The position numbers and the translations under genes were made by a program. This document shows positions 14,101-25,703 of a DNA stretch of 64,000 nt, piece by piece. Within the stretch, counting starts at the first letter, position 1, and every line of letters starts with the position of its first letter. The DNA is from Mastigias papua (lineage: Eukaryota; Cnidaria; Scyphozoa; Rhizostomeae; Mastigiidae), in the NCBI GenBank assembly GCA_964019165.1, contig OZ025274.1, positions 2,241,253-2,305,252 on the forward strand. The letters are read 5' to 3'. The notes beneath the pieces were generated by a model that had not been told where the DNA came from, ran no database searches, and worked only from the letters and a program-made list of their open reading frames with translations.

Positions 14101-17100
14101 CTTGCTGGGTTGAGATCACATCTAGCGGAAATGGCATTTTCCGCACTGTATGGTGGAGTACAGTTTTTGCAGGCAGCCAGAGGATCGTGTTTAAAATCAT
14201 TGTATCTATTGAAGTAAAATTGTGTTCAATTCGTGACGTTGGATAAGAAAAAACACAAAAAACTAGAAGTTCTATGCCATTAACTCAATTGAGAATAAAG
14301 GAAACTTCATTATCAATCAATATCATGTCGAAACTACTGCCGCAAATTCTCGAATTGGCTCCCCATCCCCAAAACGCCCCACTCGAATAAGCCCCCATGC
14401 TAGAACGTCAAAGCATTAATAATTCCCAACCTTGAGTACGGCTTCTTCACAGAAGATGCTGGACATTGTGTCATACACTGATGCTTATATTCAACCTGTA
14501 TTTTTTATATAATAGAGAAAAAGAGTTCCGAAGATAAACTTTTATGTGGCATTTATTAGCATTAGAAAATTTATAAGCCCCCTTCGAACAAACCCTCCCC
14601 TCAAATAAGCCCCCACACAAAAGCACAAAAAATAAATAAGCCCCAGGGGGGCTAATTCCAGGGTTTACGGTATTTCTAAAAGAGCAATAGTCCGGCCATA
14701 CTCAAATTGTCTCTTGATAACTGATGGCTCATCAAACACTAGAAAAAGGCCTAAGAAATATCATCCCAATCAGAGGACCAAATATTAAACAAGCAACAAA
14801 CCTCATCAACTTGAAAAGCGATTGGATGTCAGTAACTTTGCTGTGATCACGTCTAAAGATCTGCGCCCTTGGATTAAGAATGTAATCGAACCAAGAGCCG
14901 TATTTGGCTTTGGCTTCACTAACGCCGCTCTCCTTGTAAACAAATGGGAAGTAGCTACGGAAGAAACACAGTAATGTTTCATGACGAATTATGTACCTCC
15001 ATATTAAACTTCAAAGTAAAGAAGAATTTCATCAGTTTCTTACTCTGAAAAATATTATTCTAACCCAGGGGTCACCAAACTACAGCCGGCGGCGGTATTC
15101 TCTCACGCCTGCAGGCGGTACTTGATCTAAGAGTACTAGCTTTATCGTTCATTATATGGTTACATAATTATATATAAAATGTTAATACTGTGTTCCTGTT
15201 GGTTCTGGTATTTTGTAGTCATCCGCAATTCATGTTATTACATATTTTTCTTTCTATGTTTATATCTTCATTTTTTGTTATATCTTCTATGTTTATGTCT
15301 ACATATCCAGATTTCGTTCTGGCTTGAAAGTATTGAGCAGAACGATTATGCGGCCAATGATCATCATTCTTTCAGTTATCCGGCCCAATGTTAAAACAAG
15401 TATGGTGACCCCTGTTCTAAACCAATCAGACGTTAAGAACATACAAAAAACTTACGGTAAATTGTAACTTGACCAATAGGTTTGATCTATGAGCTTCATG
15501 GTCATATCGGCCATCATAACAGAGCCAGGAATTTGTTCCAAGACCCATAACGTGTCTGGCACTATAGGCGAACTGGGCTTGAATAGTTTGTAATCAATGA
15601 TCATCCACTGCAAGAAACATCAAAGACGTTGGTCCTATGAAAATCTAAACATTTAATAATTCAACCAGTACACCCTGGCATGGTTCATTAGGTCAACTAT
15701 TATCATGATACAAAGCAGTCATTCCTTTCTCATTTCTATGTATGTAAATGCACGGGATTCAAAATTCATTTGAATTACATGATCTTTCAAAATACACGTT
15801 TTTTTTATAAGAAAAACAATTTTTCCTGAGGCTCAATTTTCTTAACTTTTCACGAATTTGAGGATTTTCTTAAGATTTTCTTAATTTTGCAGAAATAAAA
15901 TGGCTGAAACAGGCTACTCTGTATTTGTTGGGCCACCATAAGTCTCGATCTTTGTACGAGAGTTTGCAAAAATGAGCCAATATCAATTTCTCGCATGTAA
16001 ATAAGATGAACTGTGATTTTCCTAGCATTTTCTTGAACTTGAGCATTGTGATTTTCTTAGGATTTTCTTAAGATTTTGGCCATTTGAGCCTCATTTTCTT
16101 ATAAACTTTTTTCTTATAAAAAAAAATACGTGTAATTATCTTTCTCAGATGTAAGGGTTTATTTGTATATTGTCATGGATCAAAGAAGTTGCTCGATTTA
16201 CACGATCTTTCGAACTACAGGAACTCGAATTACATGATTTCAACCGTGCTTTGTTTTCGAATGTGGATGATGTTTTCGAATGCCCAGAAGGATCATACTC
16301 CTAGATCGGATGGACCACTATCAATGTGCCAGATCGGATGGGCCACTATCAATGTCCCAGGTCGGATGGGCCACAATCAATGTCCAAGATCGGATGAACC
16401 ACTATCAATCTCCCAGATCGGATAGGCCACTGCCAAGTGTTTAAGAGTCCAATCAGGTCTATTATCTCTCAACATAATTGACCAATCATCATGCAAGGCT
16501 CTCACCACTCATGCGTTCCACAGCTACAATTAGGCCCATTTTGCATGCTGATTGGTCAGTTAGGTTGGGTGAAAATAGACCTGATTAGAACTCTCACACA
16601 TTTTGCGACCATGCTGAACAGAAGAAATTGCAGTGGGATTATAATTGAATGTCTATACGCAAAGTAATACTGGAATGTACCTACCTGGTTATTGTAGCTA
16701 CAAGAGAAGGAAAAATAGTAAGAAGATGGCTTTCAGTAAAATATAAAGCAAGTAAAGTGAAGACAGCACTGGCTATCCATGAAGAAAGCTCTTTTTATCT
16801 TTGCTATTTCATGCAACTATCCCCTTAAAGTCACTTCCACAGAACGCATTTGCCACAAAACTTCTCATGATAAGATGTTTTTATAGAGCTACAGCAAAAA
16901 AACTCATACTCTTTCCAAAGTTAAGTATTTTTATAATTCAGACCACGTGAAGTTGGGTACCAATTTTAAAGCACAAAATACAAATTTTCCACCAAAGCAT
17001 AGCACAAAAGGTCTCTGAATGTTACTTGTATTGTTCATTTTAAATACAAAATCTGTATTTCTGATGTAAAGGTCAACATCTCCGATTGTACAAATCAATC

Positions 17101-17247
17101 CAAAGCCAAACATTAAGAGGGTGTTCTGTACACATCCATAAACATTTCTGTAAAGTTTGAGGTTGGTACTCTCAAGTCAGAAGAATCTATGCGTGTGTGC
17201 GTGTGTGTGCGTGTGTGTGCGTGTGTGTGCGTGTGTGTGCGTGCGTG

Positions 17248-17308
<61 letters not shown>

Positions 17309-20300
17309 ATGTGTGTGCGTGAGTGTGTGTATGTGTGTGTGTGCGCGTGTGCGAGTGTGTTTGGTAAATCATCTGTTTGAGATCATTTTGAGATCATTTT
17401 ACTACAACATTTTGCCTTGAATTTCGTTATTTACTTTAATCTTCCATTGAAAGAATGATTGATAAAGTATTATGACAAGACTAGATAATTCATGAACTCT
17501 TTTCAAACGTCATGCGCATCTGTTGATCTTCATCCTATTGCTTAGGGGACAGCCGTGACAAGAAACATGGCTCCCTTCCTACAATTTAAGGACTGCAGCA
17601 TTGGTTCTATATATGCCTCAAGTCAAAAGCGAAACATACATCATAGATCATCTAGGGTTAGTTTTTATGAAAAAGTGGGACGTTGAAAACACATTAACTT
17701 AAGTCATGTGTCAATCCTATTCTTTGTAAATGGTACAAGCTACCCCAACCACTGAACACTGTCATGGGTACAGCACACGTAATTTGCTATATGAAGTGAG
17801 TGGGACTTGGGAGGAGCAAAGCCAAGCCTTGCAGATATATTTATGGATATGTTCAGAGCACGTCTTTGATGCATGCTTGTGGCCTAAGTTGTGCAACTGG
17901 AGACAAAACCCGTTCTGTCAACCATGTAAACTTTGTAACAACAATATTAGGAAAAAGTGAACGACAACATGCTTAGAGACATCATATGATAAGTTCTGGC
18001 TGAGGTTCAGTCATATGGTTTAGTCAAGTGACATTCACTATAGAATCATTTGGTACTTCACTGTACTACAACCAGAGCAGATTTTAATGGTAACTAGTGC
18101 CGTAAACGCCCCCCCCCCCCCACGAAGCAGATTAATAGGCACTTTGGCTTATAATAGGGGCGAGTTTAAGAGCTGAAACATGGATATTGGGCACTGCAAT
18201 GGGTCAATTGTTCGCCTCAAAAGCTACACAAAGTCACATCATTCAAACATGTCTTCCAGCATGATGTTCTAGCTATGTTGCCAGTCACGTAACCAATGGG
18301 TGGGAAAAGGGAGCCAAAGGCCCTCCCCCACTTTTCCACAATGTGCACCGAGAGACTTGTCTAAAAATGTTACAAAAATTACGTGGGATAAGCAGAATGT
18401 TCAGCTCAGTGAAACAATGTGAGCACCATGGAAAATACGAAACATACAGAAATGTATGATGAATATGAGCAAAATACTGTACCATTTACCCCTAACATAT
18501 ATTAAATGAAAGGAAGAAAGTTTTCACAAAGAGTGATTTCCAGCATTTGCCACAGCTTGAAGGGGGTAGACCAAGACACTCCAAGACCCTCCGTTACTAG
18601 AGCCATAGATATGCCCTTGTGTGTCATCAATTACCCGCTTTCATATCAACCTATCGTAATATAATAATTAAACAAATCTGATAAATAAACTCAACTTACG
18701 TGCCGCTGTTGTATTTTCCAAACAGGTACGCCCACTGACCTCCTGAATTAGCAAGTCTATTCGCAACGATTGTACGAACCCATTCAAGCAAAGTTGAAGA
18801 TGTAACATACTTCCACAAAGCAGGATTACTATTCCCAATTGTTGTCTCTTGAGTTACCTGGAAATTGATCACAAACTGATACACATCTTTCGTGAAAAGA
18901 ACCTAGCTCAAGGCCTAGTTCCGAAAGTTTTTGTGCCAAGTTGTAGTTCTAGAAGGTCTGTAATAATTCCTTCGAGTTCACTGAAGATTTTGTGTACGAA
19001 AAACATTGAGATTCGATTTCAGACATGAAATTCTTGAAATTAATTAATGGGGGGCTGGAATACAGGTGGGTGGACTGGAAAAATTCCAAAACGAATGGAG
19101 GATGCAAGACACATGATTGAAAGTTTATGAAACACAGAATAACAACAAACCAGTTGACTTCCCAGGACATGAAAATCATCACCACTATACAACAAGCTTG
19201 GATAAGATGAAAAACTGACTCTATTTCCTGGAATAAGTGATGCTTTATCAGCTTCTGTAAAAGACGAAAAGCAGAATTATAAAAACGGAAATAGGGAGTT
19301 AATATGCAGTTTTAGAATGGTGCAAAATGGGACCCTTGGTACCAGAAAAATACAAGGAAACACTGTGGATATAATAATTGTTGTCTACTTTTGGTTAGAA
19401 AATTATAATTTGTGCTAATAGATAAGATGAATACGAGGAAAAATTTTGTTATTATTATTGAATGGTATACCACCACCTTAAAAGGACCAGAGGAGGCAAG
19501 TTACAAGGTGAAGATGGGATAGCAATCAAACTGTTGAAAGTTGTAGGATTCTTCGTTGTATGTGGCCTATCGCTCTCGCCTTCACAAACGCCCTCGTAGA
19601 CATATTTACACGGGCGTTTTACCACCATCACAAAAACATAGTCTTGACCCAATTATATACTGCAGTTTACACTTTATTGTTAATTAAAATCCACCATTGA
19701 ACATGCTCTATGCATGCCAAACCAACATTTTGTTGGAGAAGCGTTTTTCAATGAAGAACAAGAGAATGAAACAGATTTCTATCATCACCAAGAAAAAACA
19801 AAATCCTGGAGAAAGCCACAGATAATTACTTACAAAAACAAAAAATTAACCAGGGGCGTGCCGAAATATTAGGTATGGGGGTGTCATACGCAAACTTTTC
19901 GCAGAAGTCGTCGGTAATTTCTGGCACGGTGGTAAAAGCTGTCGCAACGATCATTAAATGTCGGTAAATATGGTGTTTTGTCCAAGCCTGTAGGTAAAAT
20001 CTCTTTGCTACACCGGCTCACTCACAAGTCCTTTATTATTTCACCGAAAGCTGTAAAAACTTTCTTGTACGGGTAAATGCCTTGCCAAGGCAATCTGCGC
20101 GTGCGATGTACTGCTCTGATGACAATGTTTTCACGGTAAGGCGAGGGAGGAGAGAGGGAGGAGAGAGGGAGGAGAGAGGGAGGAGAGAGGTTTCTTCTTG
20201 TCTGGACGTTTTAACACTGGGACGTAGGAAGCATCTAAAAAGTGGGGGGAGTCCTAAAAGGGGCACATTACCACGCCCACTTTTGGCTTCAAAGGGGCAC

Positions 20301-23300
20301 TCTTGCATGGTTTGCAAAAAACTTGGGGGGCATGGCCCCTCTGGCCCCCCGGTCCCTATCTCCCTGTTTTTACACGTTCTCCTACTCTCTCCAAATTAGC
20401 TCTTTGATGAGCGTGGAGATATCCTGTAGGAATTCTTTTCAGCAACTATCAATGACCATCCACAAAAATCAAGTTCAAATTACAAGTACATTGCCTCGAT
20501 TATCAACAACAGAAAACTGGCTACAGCTTGATCGATCTGGTTTCAATTCACATCTACATTCGACATTGACAGGAAAAAGGGAGCTTCTTACTTATATGGA
20601 ATTATATGGGAGCTTCTTACTTATATGGGATTCAGGCGCGTCGACAGTGGTGGAGCAAGATAGGGCAGGGCAGTGTCATTAAATAGTTTGCTTAGATTGT
20701 ACTTCGTGAAATTTTAAATAGCTAGTTTATTTTATAAAATGATGCTGTGCCCCCCCCCTTCTGAGTCAGCTGTCTACAGGCCTAGCTTGAATAGGGAGAG
20801 GGATTGGTCAAAATAGTTCAAGCTTTCATGAACATTCTATGCTGCTTCATCCTTAGCCCCACCACATCCTCCCCATGCTGTAGAATTTAGAAATCATCAC
20901 TGATTCAGGTCAACCACTCAACCATAAGGGAGATGAAACAAGATGATAAATGACAATGATGAACAACAACAATGTTGCTATTATAACGTATAAAAAAAAT
21001 CGGCATGGAAATGTTTTGAAAGAAACAGCAGCCAACAATCAGTATAATCAATTCAAGTTTCAAAATCATATTAGAATAATCACCAATGATATTATGCGAT
21101 GAAAATTCTCCAATGAAAGACAATGAGATTACCTCCTTGACTCTCCAATCTGTGGAAACCAAATTCATACAGTTTATAAATCCTCAGCATGCCAATATAA
21201 TCATCCCATGTTACATGTGACACCATGAGATCGGCATTCTCTGGAAGGACTTTTATGAATGCAGAGCAATGACCCTCTCCCGTGCCTCTTTTCAATGTCT
21301 TTTTCCCCAAAGCAACTCCAAGGGCTTCTAAATCACCACTTATTTGTAGCAGCCTAAATATTGTGACAAAATACAACGCAATATAGTTATGCAGCTTATA
21401 ACAATTCGAGGCAAAATGAGATTAGTGCAGTTCCTGAGCAGTTAATTACACCCGTTAAATTTATCGGGATAAGTGAAAAAGAGCATTAATTTAATGGGAA
21501 GATGTGAACATCAAATTCACAAAATCTACAGATCATAGAATCAAACACAATAACATCTTAACCAATTTCCCAGTGCATGTCTCTTTGAATTCTTCATGGC
21601 TGGCCTATAGATTAGGCATCTAGCTGCCTATGCTGGCAGAAAATATAAATAAGCTACTTCATTTCTAGTCATTTTCTGATTGCACATAAAAACTTTGATT
21701 TTTGTTAGGAAATAAAACATGATCTCGATATCAAATTTCCTTTTCCCCATTTAAACTCAAGAGTAAGGTTACCACAGAGGGTTCTATCCTGGTAAATTGT
21801 GCTAGAATGCTTTCTTCAACTTCTGTAGGGCATGATATTGTGTCCACTATATTGAGAAATAATTTAATATACTGCAATATATGTGAGTAAACAACTATCT
21901 GTTGATAAGAACTGTCATCTAATAACACACTAAAAATTCTAGATGTCCAAGGATGCTTGTTCTTAAGATTATAATTTCTACATCATATTATATCATACTA
22001 CATCACACTACATTATATGCTATTTTATTATATTACAACATATTATACTATACTATACTATACCATACTATACTATACTATACTATACTATACTATACTA
22101 TACTATACTATACTATACTATACTATACTATACTATACTATACTATACTATACTATACTATACTATACTATATTATATCAGATTATATTACATTATATTG
22201 TATATTATATTACTATTATATTATAATACATTATATTATATTATATTATATTATATTATATTATATTATATTATATAATATTATATCATTTTATATTATA
22301 TTATATTATATTATAATATATTATATTACAATATATTATATTATATTATATTATATTATAATATATTATATTATATTATATTATAATATATTATATTGTA
22401 TTATATTATATTATATTATATTATATTATATTATATTATATTATATTATATTATACCAGATTATATCATTTTATGCCAACAGAATTCATTCTACTTTCAA
22501 GCTCCCAAACAGTCCTCACTATTATTCCTAGAAGGCCAATATTGATACATTTCTGCACAAAGTAACAAGTGACTTTTTCATACATGTTATCAATGGTATC
22601 AGGTGCATGAATCAATTATAATCAAAAGACTTTGCAACAATGCCTAGACCCAGAGCAAGGGGGTAGCCTGAGGGCAAAGTCCTTTCTACAGTTCCTGAAA
22701 GAAACTTGGTGCCCCCCCCCAGAAATAAAGCACTCAAACTCTGTTTTGCATCATTTTTGACATTTGTCAGAATCCAACCCAAATCATGTAATTTAATGCA
22801 TTTTGAACACCACTAAGAGGGGGGGGGCTACCAGGCAGCCCAGATGACTGATACTCACTATGTGCAGATTATCTGTTCCCCTAAAAAGTGCATAGGAGGC
22901 TATGAGCTTGACACTTCCCATGGCACTGCACTGTCTCTGATCAAATACACATAGGAAAACAGACTAGGAAGACACACAATTCATCTTGGCTTCTATTATA
23001 AAGTCCAAAGTCCAGAATAAGATGACATGATATATTGCAGTTTCATTGCAAACAACAAAACTTCCTGTTAAGTCCAGCCTCATTTTTAGTTTAAAAAATG
23101 AACCTTTGGGTCCTAAAATGCTACAATGACTTTCAAGTAACTCTCAAGACAGACTTAAAGATTCATAGGTTTAGATCAAATATGGAATATGAGAAATTTA
23201 ATAAGCTGAAGCTTCACTTACATAAAACTAAAATCATCAATTTTTGGTTGCTTGGAGGCAGCATATCCACTTTTTAATCCCTCAAATTGTGTAACAATCA

Positions 23301-25546
23301 AGTCAACCTGAAATTAGAGGTAGCTGCAAAACTTACTGGATAGGAAAAAATTGTCAAGACAAATTGAACATAAAGGGCCTAAGACATTATGTGAATTCGA
23401 TAAAATTTAATGGGCCTAATGTACTTAGAGCACTTAACCTGTTTGATTTTGGATATAATCAATTTATGCTTCCATAATCATCCTGTTTTTGACCAAAGTC
23501 AAATTATAGCTACCATAGGGAAGCAAGTTGCATAAGGTTACTGAATCCAGGTTTGCAATATCTGAACTCAAAACGTCTGAGATAGTGTCAAAGAGACCCC
23601 GTTCAGACTGATTAAAGCGCAGGCAGTGTAGGAGATAGTGCTAATTGTCCTAATCAGCCATTCCACAGTTAAATAGAGGACTAATGTGATCAAAATTATG
23701 GTGAAGAAGGCAATTAGTGATCAGGTGTTTATATACGTTGTCAAATAACAATTTTTCAAATATTTTTCCAAATATTGGTAACAAAGAGATTGGCCAGTAA
23801 TTGTTCTTGCTTTGCCTACTCTCCTTTTTATGGACAGGTATGACATTAGCTTTTTCCATGAAGACGGGTAACTCCCAGCTCCAAGATACTTCTCAGATAT
23901 CATGCAAAGTGGGTCTAGAATAGAACTGTCACAAATCTTAATCATAGCACTTGATGTTTGGTCACAACCATGAGCTTTTTTAGTATCAAGCAGTCTGATC
24001 AATGTCAAAACCTTGTGTTTTTGGATAGAAATATCCTCAATCTTATTGTTGATTCTGGGTACGAAGGTTGGTAAAGAGCTCATATTTTGAAAAACAGAAC
24101 ATTTTTGGACAAAATGTTCAGAGACCATTTGATTTATTGGTAGGGTTTCTAATGAATAGACAATGCTCTAAAAGTGGAGGAATATTATAAGTTTTCTTAT
24201 TGCTAACCAGTCTTGCAAGTGTTGACCAGTACTTGCCAATATTTAGGTCAGATAGTTTTCAACCCATTTTTTGATAGCATTTGTTCCTGGCATTCACTAT
24301 CATCCTGGATATTTCACTACGAATGGTCTTAACTTGACACCAATCATCAGGATTTCTACCTTGCTCAATATATTGTCTGTACACTCTATGTTTACACTTT
24401 ATGGATTAACGCATGACAGTTTGTCTAGCCATAAAGAGTGAAACGTATTTCAGGTAAAACCCATTACATTTTCTAAATAAATTACTTAAATGAAATGGAT
24501 ATCTACCGAATAGGGGGCTTCAACCTCCCTTACTATAGTTGATAACATTCTCATAAATTATTTGATACCAAAATCTCTCCAAAACTGAGTAACTTGAACA
24601 GCCTAACTGAGAAAGATGATGAAGTTTGCAGAGGAAAGAGCAAATAACAGCAATGAATAGGGTCTGAATCAGCTGCTTATAGCACCATATGGGATGACCA
24701 CATTGATGAAATCTGGAATAATTTAAGTTTTTAGATAAAAATCTATCCTACCCCATTCAAATCTGCAGGGATCTATTTAAATCTTAAATACCTGGTGCCA
24801 ATATGCCTTTTCTGAGTCTGCACTTTGTTTTATTTGGTCACTCATCCATGAATTGTTGTCTTCAATAAACTTTGCCAACTTCTCGCAAAATATCTTTTCA
24901 TTTGTGCAGTAATCACTAACTCTGTTGAAAAAGTCCATGTAGATAAATTCACTAGTGATGTATCCTTCTGCCATCCCAGCCGCCTGAGCTTGCAGAGAGT
25001 CTGAGCAGGATCCATTTGTCACAACCTTCAAAGTTGACCACCTATAAGTCAAATCCTTTGCTTATTCTTACCAATCAAAAAAGAGGAAGAAAATAGGTAT
25101 ATAGAAACTGCTAAAAATGAAATTCTACTTAAGAGCAAAGTTCCGATAACCAAAGGTTATTGGACGCACCGAGATATTCCGATAAGTGACATTAAGTGTT
25201 AAGAAACGAAACTTGATTGCACCATGAATGACCTCATGTCCAATTGCCCCAGTAGTATTGAATTTGGAAGTAATTAAAGCCTTTCATCACGCTACAGCAA
25301 AACATCATCAATCTACAACGAACTTTGCTCAGTTTCTTTAAACATAAGAGTAAGTACCCACCCTGTCGAATTGAATTTATTGTCAATGAAGGTAGCTTGA
25401 GCCACCATGGGCTTATGGTCTCCATCGACAATCCGTAGCAACTTCTTTTCATCTGCAATTACAGAACATACTTTTGATTGCGCATCTATTACATTTGGTA
25501 ATGAACCTAAGAACAGTATGAAAGAGAATACTGCTATGCACATCAT
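11102..25546 (-). CDS. Phospholipase B-like protein (PLBD / lamina-ancestor family), 11 exons, 548 aa
   Basis: Exons in transcript order: 25546-25362, 25041-24792, 23307-23222, 21353-21133, 19254-19151, 18857-18700, 16697-16685, 15607-15456, 14954-14802, 14205-14043, 11263-11102. All junctions are GT-AG and the 1647-nt CDS closes in frame, matching the usual family length of about 550 aa. Residues 1-22 are a signal peptide (MMCIAVFSFILFLGS...), so the product is secreted or lysosomal. Family landmarks include SELIYM-like TSEFIYM in exon 2, YWHQV at the exon 2/3 join, GHCSAFIKV in exon 4, FSSYPS in exon 5, YNNQWMIIDYK at exons 7-8, NCTPPYS and HGGTDCK in exon 10, and GPTHDQQP in the last exon. 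Cys203 is the expected N-terminal nucleophile exposed by autocleavage in this Ntn-hydrolase family. Several N-glycosylation sequons are present (for example NCT and NGS). The start is set by the signal peptide and by a TATA box 53 bp upstream. Substrate is not predictable; family members deacylate phospholipids or remain uncharacterised amidases. Orthology to PLBD1 or PLBD2 is unresolved. Confidence 0.95.
11264..14042 (-). other. PLBD intron 10 (2.8 kb)
   Basis: This intron separates the exon ending in HGGTDCK from the terminal exon. I see no gene in it. It holds a short purine tandem run, (GAGGGAGGGAGC)n, at 13912-13953. A retroelement-like segment near 12900-12970 contains a CTGAGGA...GAAAC string that resembles part of a hammerhead core but does not fold well (see rejected list). 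Confidence 0.6.
14338..14672. mobile_element. TIR element of the 'AAGCCCCC' type in PLBD intron 9
   Basis: The 335-bp segment begins TGCCGCAAATTCTCGAATTG. On the other strand its right end reads TACCGTAAACCCTGGAATTA, so the ends are imperfect inverted repeats of about 27 bp. The interior has several AATAAGCCCCC motifs in a row. No ORF of note is present. A related left end occurs near 18100 (TGCCGTAAACGCCCC) followed by a C-run. This is probably a non-autonomous DNA transposon or Helitron-like dispersed repeat; the superfamily is not assigned. Confidence 0.6.
15066..15414. mobile_element. Non-autonomous hAT-like element with 8-bp target duplication
   Basis: The left end CAGGGGTCACCAAAC and the right end GTATGGTGACCCCTG form terminal inverted repeats of the CAGGGGT... 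type common in hAT transposons. The flanks are TTCTAACC (15058-15065) and TTCTAAAC (15415-15422), an 8-bp target duplication with one change. The 349-bp interior has no transposase. It lies in PLBD intron 8, only 42 bp from the exon ending at 15456. Confidence 0.8.
15793..16134. mobile_element. MITE-like element with long AT-rich inverted repeats
   Basis: The left end TACACGTTTTTTTTATAAGA is mirrored by a right end that reads TACACGTATTTTTTTTTATA on the other strand. The imperfect arms extend inward for about 50 bp. The interior contains repeated TTTTCTTAAGATTTTCTTA-like stretches. There is no ORF. The element sits in PLBD intron 7 upstream of exon 8. Confidence 0.65.
16295..16436. repeat. 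29-bp minisatellite, about 5 copies
   Basis: Five imperfect head-to-tail copies of a unit built on AGATCGGATGGGCCACTATC plus CAATGTCCC. They lie in PLBD intron 7 immediately before the foldback element at 16451. Copies differ by single substitutions (for example GGACC for GGGCC, and CACAATC for CACTATC). Confidence 0.85.
16451..16586. mobile_element. Foldback element, copy A
   Basis: A 136-bp segment with imperfect inverted arms of about 38 bp: AATCAGGTCT... at the left and ...AGACCTGATT at the right, both containing TTGACCAATCA or its CTGACCAATCA variant. A second copy with the same arms but a different centre is at 61303-61428. This indicates a dispersed, non-coding foldback/MITE family that can form a long hairpin. 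Confidence 0.75.
16685..16697 (-). CDS. PLBD exon 7, a 13-nt microexon
   Basis: On the minus strand the bases CTACAATAACCAG are flanked by AG upstream (16699-16698) and GT downstream (16684-16683). Exon 6 ends in AC and exon 8 begins TGG ATG, so the microexon supplies ...(AC)C TAC AAT AAC CAG, giving T-Y-N-N-Q before W-M-I-I-D-Y-K. The YNNQW string is conserved across the family. Without these 13 nt the frame breaks, so the microexon is obligatory. Confidence 0.93.
17190..17362. repeat. (GT)n-rich microsatellite
   Basis: An interrupted GTGTGTGC/GTGTGTGT run of about 170 bp in PLBD intron 6. The long ORFs over it on both strands are Cys-Val or His-Thr artefacts of the repeat. Confidence 0.97.
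19852..20400. mobile_element. Probable GGGG/CCCC-rich dispersed repeat in PLBD intron 4
   Basis: The segment starts CAGGGGCGTGCCGAAATATT and ends with a GGGGGGCATGGCCCCTCTGG-type C/G-rich tract, a style typical of invertebrate DNA-transposon repeats. A short GGAGAGAGGGAG tandem run lies inside at 20142-20189. I cannot define matching ends or a target duplication, so the borders are approximate. Confidence 0.35.
22045..22455. repeat. Pentanucleotide arrays (ATACT)n then (ATATT)n
   Basis: About 130 bp of tandem TACTA/ATACT (22045-22173) is followed by a transition and then TTATA-type pentamers to about 22455. Together they produce a spurious 192-aa Tyr/Ile/Leu ORF. The array lies in PLBD intron 3. 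Confidence 0.96.
23550..24475 (-). pseudogene. Broken LINE: endonuclease-RT linker and N-terminal reverse transcriptase
   Basis: Read on the minus strand, 24470-24150 encodes a linker with VYRQYIEQGRNPDDWCQVK and ISRMIVNARNKCY. The frame then continues into RT blocks with KKAHGCDQTSS and AMIKICDSSI. Near 23850 the frame shifts, and the RT resumes as MEKANVIPVHKKESRQSKNN followed by ISLLPIFGKIFEKL before ending at a stop at 23650. The palm with its catalytic YxDD is absent. This is the pattern of a Jockey/CR1-like non-LTR element, truncated at both ends, carrying stops and at least one frameshift. It lies in PLBD intron 2 in the host gene's orientation. Confidence 0.85.
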
Positions 25547-25598
25547 GTTTATTCGAAGCCTTAGCTCAACTTGCAGACTTTGGCTGCAGCATACTGAC

Positions 25599-25606
25599 TT
25601 TATATA
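25599..25606 (-). promoter_or_regulatory. TATA box of the PLBD gene
   Basis: The minus strand reads TATATAAA 53 bp upstream of the ATG at 25546. Transcription would be expected to start near 25570, giving a very short 5' UTR. The position supports the chosen start codon. Confidence 0.6.
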
Positions 25607-25703
25607 CAAGGGCAAAGGTATGCGTTGAAAAGGAGGCTGGCGAGTGACGTAAGAATCAATCTTGCGATGAACTCGTGATGAAGCATTTCCAGCGATAGAG
25701 AGA

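Noticed and set aside
17113..17420. His-Thr and Cys-Val ORFs on both strands
   Set aside because: Translation of the (GT)n microsatellite.
20082..20682. 105- and 146-aa ORFs across the G/C-rich repeat
   Set aside because: They overlap a tandem GGAGAGAGGGAG run and a dispersed repeat; no recognisable domain.
21953..22531. 192-aa ORF
   Set aside because: Translation of the pentanucleotide microsatellite (Tyr/Ile/Leu only).
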